A DNA stretch of 64,000 nucleotides from Lachnospiraceae bacterium UBA7050 (GTDB taxonomy: Bacteria; Bacillota; Clostridia; Lachnospirales; Lachnospiraceae): the NCBI GenBank assembly GCA_002493905.1, contig DLAJ01000002.1, positions 1-64,000 of the forward strand, in the 5' to 3' direction. Under the pieces are notes generated by a model that did not search any database, was not told the DNA's origin, and saw nothing but the letters and a program-made list of their open reading frames with translations. Both the position numbers and the translations under genes were made by a program. Of this stretch, positions 9,370-18,454 are shown piece after piece (the stretch's first letter is position 1; the number at the start of each line of letters is the position of its first letter).

Positions 9370-10074
9370 ATGGGCGCGTTTGTGGAATTTGATCATGTCA
9401 AAAAAACATATCATATGGGTGAAGTGGATATTGAGGCGCTCCGGGATGTGAGCTTTCAGATTGAAAAGGGGGAGTTTTGTGTAATTGTCGGAGCATCGGG
9501 GGCCGGCAAGACGACAATCCTGAATATTTTGGGCGGAATGGATACGCTTTCCGAGGGCAGGGTTTTGTTGGACGGAGCGGAAATATCAGGCTATTCTTCA
9601 AGAAAGCTGACGGCATACCGCCGCCACGAGATTGGATTTGTTTTTCAATTCTATAACCTTGTCGGGAACCTGACCGCGCTGGAAAATGTGGAGCTTGCGG
9701 CGCAGATTTGTAAAAATCCGATGGACGCAGGTACCGTATTGGAGGAGGTCGGCTTAAAAGAGCGTGCGGGTAATTTTCCGGCCCAGCTTTCGGGCGGAGA
9801 GCAGCAGCGCGTCGCCATAGCGCGGGCGCTTGCCAAGAATCCAAAGCTTTTGCTTTGCGATGAGCCGACGGGTGCGCTTGATTACAACACGGGCAAGGCG
9901 GTGCTGAAGCTTCTTCAGGACACGTGCAGGAAAAGCGGAAAGACGGTTGTTGTCATTACGCATAATCAGGCGCTGACGGCTATGGCGGACCGGATTATCA
10001 CCGTGAAGAATGGCACGATCACTTCTGAAAGAAAAAATGAGCATATCGTGCCGGTTGAAGAGATTGAATGGTAG
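9370..10074 (+). CDS. ABC transporter ATPase, MacB/LolD type
   Basis: A 234-residue nucleotide-binding domain with Walker A GASGAGKTT, Q-loop region FVFQFYNL, signature LSGGEQQRVAIARAL, Walker B LLLCDEPTGALD and the switch histidine in VVITHNQ. This set is typical of the MacB/LolD/FtsE class that pairs with FtsX-like permeases rather than of importers. The partner permease gene starts 90 nt downstream, so the two almost certainly form one complex. Such systems act as mechanotransmitters or export peptides, lipoproteins or drugs; the cargo here is not deducible. Confidence 0.95.
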   Translation: MGAFVEFDHVKKTYHMGEVDIEALRDVSFQIEKGEFCVIVGASGAGKTTILNILGGMDTLSEGRVLLDGAEISGYSSRKLTAYRRHEIGFVFQFYNLVGNLTALENVELAAQICKNPMDAGTVLEEVGLKERAGNFPAQLSGGEQQRVAIARALAKNPKLLLCDEPTGALDYNTGKAVLKLLQDTCRKSGKTVVVITHNQALTAMADRIITVKNGTITSERKNEHIVPVEEIEW

Positions 10075-10164
10075 GCGGGAAAGCGACATCAGTGTCGCAT
10101 GGGTAGATCACAATGCAGCTGCATTCGCCGCGGCGGGAAAAGGCTTTTGGAGGAATGGGTTTTT

Positions 10165-13100
10165 ATGAAATCCATGATGGGCAGAACAACAAGAAGGGAA
10201 ATTATAGGAAGCTTCGGACGCTATATGGCGATCATGGCGATCATTGCGCTCGGGGTCGGTCTTTTTGCGGGCTTAAAAGTAACGAAACCAACAATGGTGA
10301 AGATTACGGACGAGTACGTGACAAAGCACCAGCTCTATGATTACAGGCTGATTTCGACCTTCGGTCTGGAGCAGCAGGATGTGAATTTGTTTGCTGCGCA
10401 GGACGGTGTCCGTGCGGCGGAAGGCGCTGTCTTTGCCGATGTGATTTATCGTTTTGGTGAGGATGAGGCAGAGCGTGTGGCCCACATGCACTCTCTCACG
10501 CAGAACCTGAACACATTGGAGCTGCGTGCGGGCAGAATGCCGGAAGCAGCGGATGAGTGTGTGGTGGACGAACGTGCTTTTTCTGAGGAAGCCATCGGTC
10601 AGAAATTATATGTTTTGGAGGATAACAGTGAGAGTACGCTGGAGCTTCTTGCTTACCGGGAATATCAGATTGTCGGGACGGTTTCGTCTCCGGCATATCT
10701 TAATTTTGAGCGCGGGAATACTTCGGCCGGCAGCGGCGTTGTTTCCTGCTTTGTCTATGCGCCGGAAGAGGGATTTTGCTTTGATTACTATTCGGAACTG
10801 TATGTGAAGCTGGATTCTGATCTGGAAATTCATTCTGATGCGTATCAGAATGAAGTGGATGCACATCAGGATGAAATGGAGGAACTGCTGAACGCTGCGA
10901 ATGACCGCAGATATGACACGGTTGTCGGAGATGCGCAGAAAGAGATCGACGAAGCGCAGCAGAAATTGAATGAGGAGTCGCAGAAAGCGGAGACAGAGCT
11001 TGCCGATGCATTTGATGAGCTGACACAGGGGCAGCAGGAGATAGAGGATCAGACGAAGCTGCTTACCGAGCAGGAAGCCGAGCTGAATGATGCGCAGACG
11101 GCGTTGACGGATGGGATCGCGCAAATTGACGACGGAATAAAACAGTTGGAAGAAGCGATCGCAGCCGCGCAGGAGGGCTTAAAGCAGCTCGAGCAGATGC
11201 AGGAACAGCTGCAGCAGGGAATCGGACAGCTCACACCGGAACAGCTTGCGGCACTGCAGGCGCAGGGAGGGGAGCTCACACCGGAACAGCTTGCGGCGAT
11301 GCAGGCGCAGGGAGGAGAGCTCACACCGGAACAGCTTGCGGCGATGCAGGCACAGGGAGGACAGCTTACACCAGAGGAGCTTGCGGTGATGCAGGCACAG
11401 GCTGAGCAGCTTCAGCAGCAGATACAGGAAGTGACGCAGACTCTGGAGACGCTCCGGCAAAATCTGACTGCGCTTCAGGAGCAGCGGGCGGCGATGGAAC
11501 TGCAGCTTGCGCAGGTGCAGGACGGTTTGTGGGACATCTCGGATGCTTATGTGCAGCTTCATGAGGCACAGGCTGAACTTGATCAAGGGTGGGCGGATTA
11601 TGAGGAGGGCCTTGCCGAATATGAGTCGGAGACCGCTGATGCACAGAGAGAGATTGACGATGCGGTTTTTGAACTGAGGAGATTGGAGAGACCGCTGGCC
11701 TATGTGCTGACACGAAACGAAAATGTTGGATATGTCAGCTTTGAAAATGATGCCAGCATTGTAGAGGGAATTGCGAATGTGTTTCCGGCGTTCTTCTTTC
11801 TGGTGGCAGCGCTTGTCTGCATTACGACCATGAATCGTATGGTGGAGGAACAGCGCACACAGATTGGCGTGCTTAAGGCGCTTGGCTACAGCAAAGCGGC
11901 AATTATGACAAAATATATGGTTTATTCTGGCAGCGCGGCCATGATCGGATGCGTGGGCGGATTTTTGATCGGGAGCTGGCTGTTTCCTTACGTGATCTGG
12001 ACTGTGTATGGCATTATGTATTCGGTCGGAGGCAGCGGGTATCTGCTTGACGTGCCGCTGGCATGTATATCCGTTGTTGTTTCCCTGATCTGTTCGATTG
12101 GTACAACATGGCTGTCATGCCGTATTGAGCTTGGCAGCGTTGCGGCGCAGCTTATGCGGCCGAAGTCGCCGAAAGCGGGCAAACGGATTTTTCTGGAGCA
12201 TATTCCCTTTTTATGGAAGCGGATGAAGTTTTTGCATAAAGTTTCTGCACGGAATGTATTTCGCTATAAAAAGCGCTTTTTTATGATGGTGCTTGGTGTC
12301 GGCGGGTGCATGGCATTGCTTTTGACGGGGCTTGGCATCAAAGATTCCATTGCCGATGTGGTAATACAGCAGTATGACCATATACTGGTTTATGATATAG
12401 CGGCTGTGTTCCGGGAGGCGCCGGATGAAGAACAGCGGCAGGAGCTTGGCGAAGATACGCAGGGGATGCTTGAGAACAGCCTTTACTATATGCAGGAATC
12501 GGTGGATGTTTCTTTTAACCGCGTTACAAAGTCGGTTGATCTGATCGTTCCTGAGGATGCGGAACGGGCTGCAGAAATGCTGCACCTGTTTGATGAAAAA
12601 GGAAATCCGATTTCTTATCCGGGCGACGGCGAGGCAGTCATTACCTCAAAGTATGCAAAGAAGCTGGGCGTACGCATAGGGGATACCGTAACGCTCAGGG
12701 ACGGGGATATGAGGGAACTTCAGGTAAAAATCAGCGGTATATGTACGAATTATGTCTTCAATTATATATATATCAGCACGGACACCTACCGCACCCAGAT
12801 TGGCAGAGGACCGGAATATAAGAGTATGTGGTGCAATGCGGCAGACGGACAGGACGTCTATGAAGCGGGGGCTAAGCTGATCAATCATGAGAATACTGCC
12901 TCTGTGACGATTTCCGAGGATATGAAGCAGCGGTTTACAGGCATGATGTCAAGTCTCAATTACATTGTGGTTCTTGTGATTTTCTGCGCTGCGGCGCTGG
13001 CGTTCATTGTATTGTATAATCTTACTAACATCAATATAACGGAGCGTATCCGCGAAATTGCAACAATTAAAGTGCTTGGCTTTTATCCGGGGGAGACGGC

Positions 13101-13356
13101 GGCATATGTGTTCCGTGAAAATCTGGTGCTGACGGGAATCGGCGCGGTCGCGGGAATCCCGCTTGGTATCTGGCTGCACCGCTTTGTTATGAACAAGATT
13201 GATATAGATACGGTAAACTTTCAGATACAGATCCGGCCATGGTCCTATGTGTTCGGCATCGCTTTGACGTTTTTATTTGCAGCACTGGTGAATGGCGTCA
13301 TGTATATCAAGTTACAAAAGATCAATATGGCGGAATCGCTGAAATCCATTGAATAG
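10165..13356 (+). CDS. Large FtsX/MacB-like ABC permease with extracellular coiled coil
   Basis: About 1063 residues. The start at 10165 (MKSMMGRTTRREI) is chosen because GGAGG lies 11 nt upstream and a membrane helix follows directly. Layout: N-terminal helix (about 18-36), an extracellular region, a long Gln/Glu/Ala-rich coiled coil (about 250-505) containing four 15-residue tandem repeats, a first FtsX domain with three helices (about 535-680), a linker, another helix near 710, a second extracellular domain and a C-terminal FtsX domain (about 930-1060). This matches the family of large Firmicutes permeases that pair with a MacB-type ATPase, which is encoded just upstream. A coiled coil of this size reaching out from the membrane suggests contact with a cell-wall partner. 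The substrate is unknown. Confidence 0.9.
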   Translation: MKSMMGRTTRREIIGSFGRYMAIMAIIALGVGLFAGLKVTKPTMVKITDEYVTKHQLYDYRLISTFGLEQQDVNLFAAQDGVRAAEGAVFADVIYRFGEDEAERVAHMHSLTQNLNTLELRAGRMPEAADECVVDERAFSEEAIGQKLYVLEDNSESTLELLAYREYQIVGTVSSPAYLNFERGNTSAGSGVVSCFVYAPEEGFCFDYYSELYVKLDSDLEIHSDAYQNEVDAHQDEMEELLNAANDRRYDTVVGDAQKEIDEAQQKLNEESQKAETELADAFDELTQGQQEIEDQTKLLTEQEAELNDAQTALTDGIAQIDDGIKQLEEAIAAAQEGLKQLEQMQEQLQQGIGQLTPEQLAALQAQGGELTPEQLAAMQAQGGELTPEQLAAMQAQGGQLTPEELAVMQAQAEQLQQQIQEVTQTLETLRQNLTALQEQRAAMELQLAQVQDGLWDISDAYVQLHEAQAELDQGWADYEEGLAEYESETADAQREIDDAVFELRRLERPLAYVLTRNENVGYVSFENDASIVEGIANVFPAFFFLVAALVCITTMNRMVEEQRTQIGVLKALGYSKAAIMTKYMVYSGSAAMIGCVGGFLIGSWLFPYVIWTVYGIMYSVGGSGYLLDVPLACISVVVSLICSIGTTWLSCRIELGSVAAQLMRPKSPKAGKRIFLEHIPFLWKRMKFLHKVSARNVFRYKKRFFMMVLGVGGCMALLLTGLGIKDSIADVVIQQYDHILVYDIAAVFREAPDEEQRQELGEDTQGMLENSLYYMQESVDVSFNRVTKSVDLIVPEDAERAAEMLHLFDEKGNPISYPGDGEAVITSKYAKKLGVRIGDTVTLRDGDMRELQVKISGICTNYVFNYIYISTDTYRTQIGRGPEYKSMWCNAADGQDVYEAGAKLINHENTASVTISEDMKQRFTGMMSSLNYIVVLVIFCAAALAFIVLYNLTNINITERIREIATIKVLGFYPGETAAYVFRENLVLTGIGAVAGIPLGIWLHRFVMNKIDIDTVNFQIQIRPWSYVFGIALTFLFAALVNGVMYIKLQKINMAESLKSIE
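11230..11409 (+). repeat. Four in-frame 45-bp tandem repeats inside the permease gene
   Basis: Four consecutive 45-nt units encode LTPEQLAALQAQGGE and close variants; the last is the most divergent (LTPEELAVMQAQAEQ). The first three are nearly identical at DNA level, which points to recent expansion and likely copy-number variation. Confidence 0.95.
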
Positions 13357-13668
13357 GCGGAGTCAGGAAGCATCGTAACGGAAAAGAAGCAGATGTGAAA
13401 AAGCAGGGGAAGATGCCATAGGGGAAGGGAAGCAGACGCGGAAAAGCGGGAGAAATGCCTTAGGATAAGAGGAAACCATGGGAAAACGCAAAGGGACTAG
13501 ATAAAACGGGGTAATTGAAAGGAAAGTAATAAAAAACAAAAAAATATAAAAACGTAAAAAAGTGAAAAAAGCAAGAAAAAGAGAAAAAAATAAGGAAAAG
13601 ACAGAAAAGTAAGAAAAAGACAGAAAAGAGAAAAAAGCAAGAAAAAGAGATGTAAAGGGCGGGGTAAA
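13357..13668. other. Purine-rich low-complexity intergenic stretch, no gene
   Basis: About 310 nt in which the plus strand is overwhelmingly A and G, with short iterations such as AGAAAAAGA, AAAAAAGCAAG and GTAAGAAAAAGACAG. No terminator hairpin or clear promoter was seen. The long open frame on the minus strand is a by-product of the polypyrimidine composition. Confidence 0.7.
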
Positions 13669-14817
13669 ATGAAAGTAAAGCCGGACAGTAAAACAATGAA
13701 GATAATGGGACGGACAACACAGGTACAGGATGTGCTTTATCTTGGATTTTCGGCATCTTATCTGGAGTTTGAGACGACGGCGGATTCCATCAGCGTGACG
13801 ATGTGCACGGATGAAGAACCGCTTGAGGAATGTCATCTGGGGTGGTTTGCAGTTTATCTGGATGATGAGAAACAGCCTGTTTTGCGGCAGGCGCTGACGA
13901 AGCCGGAAGAGACGTTTGTGATCTTTCAGGAAGAACGGGAACGCAGGGTGAAGGTCCGGCTTGTAAAGATGTCCGAGGCGGCGTTCGGGCTTGTAGGCAT
14001 TAAGGAATTTGAGATTCTGCGGGGCGGCACTGCTGAGAGCGGCGTTTTGGAGAATGGCGCGGCAGGGAACAGCGCTTTGGAGAACGGCAGTCCGGCGCAG
14101 GAAGCAAAAAATGACACAAGTATCATAAAAACACCCGCCCGCCCGCACCGGATGGAAGTGATCGGGGATTCGATCACCTGCGGCTACGGAAACGAGGGCG
14201 TCTTAAATAAAGACGCGTTCACGACGGCGCAGGAAAATCCCGAAGAAGCTTACGCGGTGCTGACGGCAAACGCGTTACATGCCGATTATCAGCTTGTTTC
14301 ATGGAGCGGGATTGGTGTGATCACCAACTGGGTGCCGGAGGATGTCAACGAGCCGCTCGAGGAAATTCTGATGCCGGAATTGTACCCATACCGTGACAGG
14401 AGACTTTGCGAGAGGCTTGGCATGCCGCTTGAGCAGTGGGACAATATGCAGTATATGCCGGAACTGATTGTGCTGCATTTGGGAACAAATGATGACAGTT
14501 ATGTCAGAAAGATTCCGGAGAGGCAGTCCTATTTTGGGGACAGGTATTATGCATTTTTGGAGGATATTCACAGACGAAACCCGCAGTCGGCGATCCTTTG
14601 CACATTGGGCGTCATGGGACAGAATTTATGCGGGGAGGAAGAGCGGCAGACATTGCGTTTCGCGGCGGCGCACCCAGGAGTGAAAATCGGGTATCTCATA
14701 CTGCCTGAGCAGGATGAGGCAGATGGGATTGGCGCGGATTTCCATCCGAGCAAACGGACGCATCAGAAAACGGCTGCGGTTCTCACGCAGAAGGTAAAGG
14801 AATTTATGGGCTGGTAA
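13669..14817 (+). CDS. CE2-like SGNH/GDSL carbohydrate esterase
   Basis: A 382-residue protein with an N-terminal beta-rich domain (about 1-120) and a C-terminal SGNH hydrolase domain. The catalytic blocks are visible: block I EVIGDSITCGYG with Ser168, the block with LHLGTNDDSY, and the terminal GADFHPSKR with Asp357 and His359. This architecture fits carbohydrate esterase family 2 (acetyl-xylan or acetyl-glucomannan deacetylases). There is no signal peptide, so it probably acts on imported acetylated oligosaccharides. Between the domains (about 122-150) lies a low-complexity stretch with two LENG repeats. The start follows GGGCGGGG, a weak ribosome site. Confidence 0.85.
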   Translation: MKVKPDSKTMKIMGRTTQVQDVLYLGFSASYLEFETTADSISVTMCTDEEPLEECHLGWFAVYLDDEKQPVLRQALTKPEETFVIFQEERERRVKVRLVKMSEAAFGLVGIKEFEILRGGTAESGVLENGAAGNSALENGSPAQEAKNDTSIIKTPARPHRMEVIGDSITCGYGNEGVLNKDAFTTAQENPEEAYAVLTANALHADYQLVSWSGIGVITNWVPEDVNEPLEEILMPELYPYRDRRLCERLGMPLEQWDNMQYMPELIVLHLGTNDDSYVRKIPERQSYFGDRYYAFLEDIHRRNPQSAILCTLGVMGQNLCGEEERQTLRFAAAHPGVKIGYLILPEQDEADGIGADFHPSKRTHQKTAAVLTQKVKEFMGW

Positions 14818-14850
14818 AATGGAGCCCCGTTAAGAGAAATGGAAACGATA

Positions 14851-14879
14851 TTGACTTTTTTCATAAACTCTTTTATAGT
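14851..14879 (+). promoter_or_regulatory. Promoter of the ABC importer operon
   Basis: TTGACT (14851-14856) and TATAGT (14874-14879) are separated by 17 nt. A short GC-rich inverted repeat GCGC...GCGC follows at about 14910-14922, before the GAGGAGG ribosome site. No T-box or other riboswitch was recognised in the leader. Confidence 0.8.
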
Positions 14880-14947
14880 AGAGAAAGCTTAAACACGTTA
14901 ATGCTTTCGCGCGCTAAAGCGCCGGGAGCGGATTGAGGAGGATTATG

Positions 14948-15970
14948 ATGAAAAAAGTACGGAAAAAGTTATTCGCGCTGGTGCTGGCGTCCGTTATGGG
15001 ATTGACCATGCTTGCGGGCTGCGGTTCGGACGGCACGTCCGGAAGCGGTAGTAATGCTTCAGAGGGAGGCAACGCATCCGGGGACAAGAAATATGTGATC
15101 GGTATCTGCCAGCTGGTGGAGCATGAGGCGCTCGATCAGGCGACAAAGGGCTTTGAGGATGCGTTAAAAGAACTGCTTGGGGATAATGTGGAATTTGTAT
15201 TTCAGAATGCGCAGAACGAGCAGACCAATGCGACTACGATCTGTAATGCGTTCGTGGCGGACAAGGTGGACCTGATTCTGGCGAATGCGACGTCACCGTT
15301 ACAGGCAGCGGCATCTGCGACAGCGGATATTCCGATTTTGGGAACTTCCGTTACGGACTATGCAGAGGCGCTTGATATTGCGGACTGGACAGGGGCAACA
15401 GGGATGAATATTTCCGGAACGTCTGACTTAGCGCCGCTTGATGAGCAGGAGAAGATGCTGTTAGAACTGTTTCCCGATGTACAGACGGTCGGTATTCTTT
15501 ACTGTTCTTCCGAGCCTAATTCTGCATATCAGGCAAAGAAATTTTCTGAGTATCTGACGGCGGACGGAATTGCGTTTAAGGAATATACGGCGGCGGATTC
15601 TAATGAGATACAGACCGTTGCGAGCGCGGCGGTTCAGGAGTGCGACGTCATCTATATCCCGACGGATAATACGATGGCGGCTTATACGGAAGCGATCAAC
15701 AATATCTGCCTTGCGGCGAAGGTTCCCATTATTGCGGGAGAAGAGGGCATCTGTAAAGGCTGCGGCGTTGCGACGCTGTCCATCAGTTATTATGATATTG
15801 GTTACGCGACCGGTAAAATGGCATATGAAATTCTGGTAAACGGTGCGGATGTTTCGACAATGGAGATTCAGTATGCACCGAATGTGACAAAGAAGTATAA
15901 TGCGGCGATCTGTGAGGAATTGGGTGTTGCGATTCCCGATGATTATGTTGCAATCGTGGTCGAGGAGTAA
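14948..15970 (+). CDS. ABC importer substrate-binding lipoprotein (TrpX/ABC_sub_bind family)
   Basis: About 340 residues with a lipoprotein signal peptide ending in LAGC near residue 23, a Ser/Gly linker, and a two-lobed periplasmic-binding fold of the type-I ABC_sub_bind (DUF534) family: YVIGICQLVEHEALDQ, PILGTSVTDY and VGILYCSSEPNS are characteristic. The start at 14948 suits GAGGAGG at 14935-14941. Permease and ATPase genes follow in the order seen in TrpXYZ-type importers, which take up tryptophan or other small amphipathic ligands. The ligand here cannot be read from the sequence, and there is no Trp T-box in front. Confidence 0.9.
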   Translation: MKKVRKKLFALVLASVMGLTMLAGCGSDGTSGSGSNASEGGNASGDKKYVIGICQLVEHEALDQATKGFEDALKELLGDNVEFVFQNAQNEQTNATTICNAFVADKVDLILANATSPLQAAASATADIPILGTSVTDYAEALDIADWTGATGMNISGTSDLAPLDEQEKMLLELFPDVQTVGILYCSSEPNSAYQAKKFSEYLTADGIAFKEYTAADSNEIQTVASAAVQECDVIYIPTDNTMAAYTEAINNICLAAKVPIIAGEEGICKGCGVATLSISYYDIGYATGKMAYEILVNGADVSTMEIQYAPNVTKKYNAAICEELGVAIPDDYVAIVVEE

Positions 15971-15974
15971 GGAC

Positions 15975-16919
15975 ATGCTGTTATCGCTCAATCTCAATTC
16001 ATTACTGAATGCAATGCCCGGCAGCATTGCGCAGGGGCTGATCTGGGGAATTATGGCATTCGGTGTTTTTATTACATTCCGTCTGCTTGATTTTGCCGAT
16101 TTGACTGTGGACGGTTCGATGGTGACAGGCGGTGCGACGGCTGTGATGCTGATCAAAGCCGGCGTTTCACCATGGCTCGCGCTGCTTGCTGCGTTTGCAG
16201 CTGGAATGGCGGCGGGGTTTGTGACGGGGATTTTGCATACAGCGTTCGGGATTCCCGGTATTTTAGCAAGTATTCTGACACAGCTGTCGCTTTACTCGAT
16301 CAATTATAATATTCTTGGAAAGGCCGCCAATCAGGCGATCAGCGTGAACAATTATAAGCTGCTGGCGTCGCTTCGGTATGTCAACTCGAGCGGCAGCGAC
16401 AGGATCATCTTTTTCGCAGGTTTGACTGGGGGTATCATCCTTCTGATCGCTCTGATGTACTGGTTCTTCGGAACGGAGATCGGTCAGGCCATCCGCGCGA
16501 CGGGCTGTAATGAGAGCATGGCGAGGGCACAGGGCATTAACACAAACTTTATCAAAGTGTTGGCATTGATGATCTCGAACGGGCTTGTCGGCATGTCGGG
16601 TGCGCTCTACGCACAGTGTCAGGGTGCGGCTGATGTCAATATGGGGCGCGGCGCGATCGTGATCGGGCTGGCGGCAGTCATTATCGGAGAAGTGCTGTTT
16701 GGAAAGCTTTGTGAAAAGAGAAAGCTGATGTTTGCGTGGACGCTGCTTTCGGTTGCCTTCGGCGCGGTGCTCTATTATATTGTGTATGCGGTCGTCATCT
16801 GGCTCCGGATGCCGTCAGAAAATATGAAACTGTTTTCAGCGGCAATCGTGGCGTTATTCCTTTCGATTCCGTATTTGAAGGGGAAATATGGAAAGAAGGG
16901 GGTAAAAAAGAATGTCTGA
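15975..16919 (+). CDS. ABC importer permease (TrpY-like, BPD_transp_2 family)
   Basis: A 314-residue polytopic membrane protein of the branched-chain amino acid/ribose permease superfamily, with about eight to nine helices and the conserved loop GCNESMARAQGIN that contacts the ATPase. The start at 15975, just after the binding-protein stop at 15970, has AGGAG upstream and begins MLLSLNLNSLLNAMPGSIAQ. Its last 8 nt overlap the ATPase gene, so the two are translationally coupled. Confidence 0.92.
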   Translation: MLLSLNLNSLLNAMPGSIAQGLIWGIMAFGVFITFRLLDFADLTVDGSMVTGGATAVMLIKAGVSPWLALLAAFAAGMAAGFVTGILHTAFGIPGILASILTQLSLYSINYNILGKAANQAISVNNYKLLASLRYVNSSGSDRIIFFAGLTGGIILLIALMYWFFGTEIGQAIRATGCNESMARAQGINTNFIKVLALMISNGLVGMSGALYAQCQGAADVNMGRGAIVIGLAAVIIGEVLFGKLCEKRKLMFAWTLLSVAFGAVLYYIVYAVVIWLRMPSENMKLFSAAIVALFLSIPYLKGKYGKKGVKKNV

Positions 16920-17721
16920 GTACATGCTTGAGATTCAGGATGTGCATAAGGTGTTTAATGCGGGGACAATCAATGAGAAGACTGCGCTTGACGGCGTGGA
17001 TATCAGGCTGAGCAAGGGTGATTTTGTAACGATCATCGGCGGAAACGGTGCGGGTAAATCCACGACGCTGAATGCGGTTGCGGGTGTCTGGCAGATCGAT
17101 CATGGAAAGATCATCATTAACGGTACGGATGTAACAAAGCTGCCGGAACATAAAAGGGCTCCTTATCTGGGACGCGTTTTTCAGGACCCGATGACGGGAA
17201 CGGCGGCAACCATGTCCATTGACGAGAATCTGGCGATTGCGGCGAGACGCGGACGGCACCGCGGCTTAAAATGGGGCGTCACAAAAGCGGAGCGTGCGGC
17301 ATACCGTGAGAAGCTTGCACAGTTTGGGCTTGGATTGGAAGACCGGCTTACAACTAAAGTGGGGCTTTTATCAGGCGGGCAGCGGCAGGCGATCACACTT
17401 TTAATGGCGTCGCTGATGAAACCGGATCTGCTTTTGCTTGATGAGCATACAGCGGCGCTCGATCCGAAAACAGCAGCGAAGGTATTGGAACTTTCCGATA
17501 AGGTCATTGCTGAAAACGATCTGACCGCGATGATGGTAACGCATAACATGAAGGATGCGATCGCGCACGGAAACCGCCTCATTATGATGCATGAGGGGCG
17601 GGTGATCTATGATGTGGCAGGTGAAGGAAAAAAGAATCTGCATGTGAGTGATCTATTAAGAAAATTTGAGGAAGCAAGCGGCGGTGAATTTGCAAATGAC
17701 CGTATGATGCTTGCCAATTAA
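16912..17721 (+). CDS. ABC importer ATPase (TrpZ-like)
   Basis: A 269-residue ATP-binding subunit with Walker A GGNGAGKST, Q-loop region GRVFQDPMTG, signature LLSGGQRQAITLLMA, Walker B LLLLDEHTAALDP and the switch histidine in MMVTHNM. The Asp-Glu-His replacement of the usual DEPT is a hallmark of this TrpZ-like subgroup. Third gene of the operon starting at 14948, closed by the terminator at 17741. Confidence 0.94.
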   Translation: MSEYMLEIQDVHKVFNAGTINEKTALDGVDIRLSKGDFVTIIGGNGAGKSTTLNAVAGVWQIDHGKIIINGTDVTKLPEHKRAPYLGRVFQDPMTGTAATMSIDENLAIAARRGRHRGLKWGVTKAERAAYREKLAQFGLGLEDRLTTKVGLLSGGQRQAITLLMASLMKPDLLLLDEHTAALDPKTAAKVLELSDKVIAENDLTAMMVTHNMKDAIAHGNRLIMMHEGRVIYDVAGEGKKNLHVSDLLRKFEEASGGEFANDRMMLAN

Positions 17722-17740
17722 GAGGAAAATGATTTATAAT

Positions 17741-17787
17741 AACAGCCGTATACGTGCAGTTGACGTATACGGCTGTTGGCTGTTTTT
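17741..17787 (+). terminator. Intrinsic terminator of the ABC importer operon
   Basis: A perfect 15-bp stem (17741-17755 with 17763-17777), 7-nt loop, then a short GGC and a T-run (17782-17787). Confidence 0.92.
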
Positions 17788-17841
17788 ACCGTTTTAGGGG
17801 AGCGCAGGACATAAGGTACAGTATAACGGTGCGGCTAGGCG

Positions 17842-17909
17842 GTCTGCGGTGAAATAGCAGTCAGTCTGCGATGGAACTTGCAGCCAGTCTGCGGTGGAAC
17901 TTGCAGACC
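17842..17909. repeat. Three imperfect 22-23-nt tandem repeats before the MarR gene
   Basis: Units starting at 17842, 17864 and 17887 share GTCTGCG-TGGAACTTGCAG; the first unit is the most diverged. They end about 24 nt before the likely start codon of the MarR regulator, so they may form a regulatory array or be a simple duplication. Confidence 0.75.
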
Positions 17910-17932
17910 GTGGGAAAGGGCATGGTTTGAAT

Positions 17933-18370
17933 ATGGAAATTAGGGAGTGTCTCAATGAGCTGTTCGTACAGCTTTTCCGCGATATTCTTATGATAGAGGA
18001 GAAGGCGCTGAAAAAGGGAGAGCACCAAAATCTGACAATTAACGACATACATGTCATTGATGCGATTGGCGAAGATGGATCGAAGAACATGACCAGCGTC
18101 GCGAAAGCGTTACAGGTAACGACAGGCACGCTTACCATTTCCGTAAACAGCCTTGTCAAAAAGGGGTATGTGGACCGTGTGCGCAGCGAGGAAGACCGCA
18201 GGGTCGTACTTGTTTCACTTACGGAGACAGGGCGGCATGCGCACCGTGCCCATAAGCGTTTTCACGAGCAGATGATCGAGCGCATGACAGAGCGCCTGAA
18301 TGCGGACCAAAGTGAGGTGCTTGCAGGCGCCCTGACGGATATGATACAATTTTTTAAGGAGCAGATGTAG
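17933..18370 (+). CDS. MarR-family transcriptional regulator
   Basis: A 145-residue winged-helix protein. The helix-turn-helix and wing are clear: LTINDIHVIDAIG, MTSVAKALQVTTGTLTISVN for the recognition helix, then RVRSEEDRRVVLVSLTETG for the wing. Such dimers regulate nearby transport, stress or fatty acid genes in response to small ligands. The start at 17933 gives MEIRECLNELF, the usual N-terminal helix; an upstream in-frame start at 17894 lies inside the tandem repeats and is less likely. Its target is not evident; the divergent repeats just upstream make autoregulation possible. Confidence 0.9.
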   Translation: MEIRECLNELFVQLFRDILMIEEKALKKGEHQNLTINDIHVIDAIGEDGSKNMTSVAKALQVTTGTLTISVNSLVKKGYVDRVRSEEDRRVVLVSLTETGRHAHRAHKRFHEQMIERMTERLNADQSEVLAGALTDMIQFFKEQM

Positions 18371-18454
18371 GGATTAAGTAACAGTTCAGCCATACGGCAC
18401 CGCGAAGTCAAATTGCAAGGCGCCCCAAAGGGACACATTGCAATTTTGCGAGGA

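Noticed and set aside
9398..9844. A 148-codon frame antisense to the ABC ATPase
   Set aside because: The opposite strand encodes all ATPase motifs, and this frame has none.
13363..14148. A 261-codon minus-strand frame rich in Phe, Leu and Ser
   Set aside because: It runs through the purine-rich spacer and antisense to the esterase gene; composition alone explains it.
14851..14947. A riboswitch or Trp T-box before the ABC importer
   Set aside because: The leader is under 70 nt after the promoter, lacks T-box elements and has only a small GC-rich hairpin.
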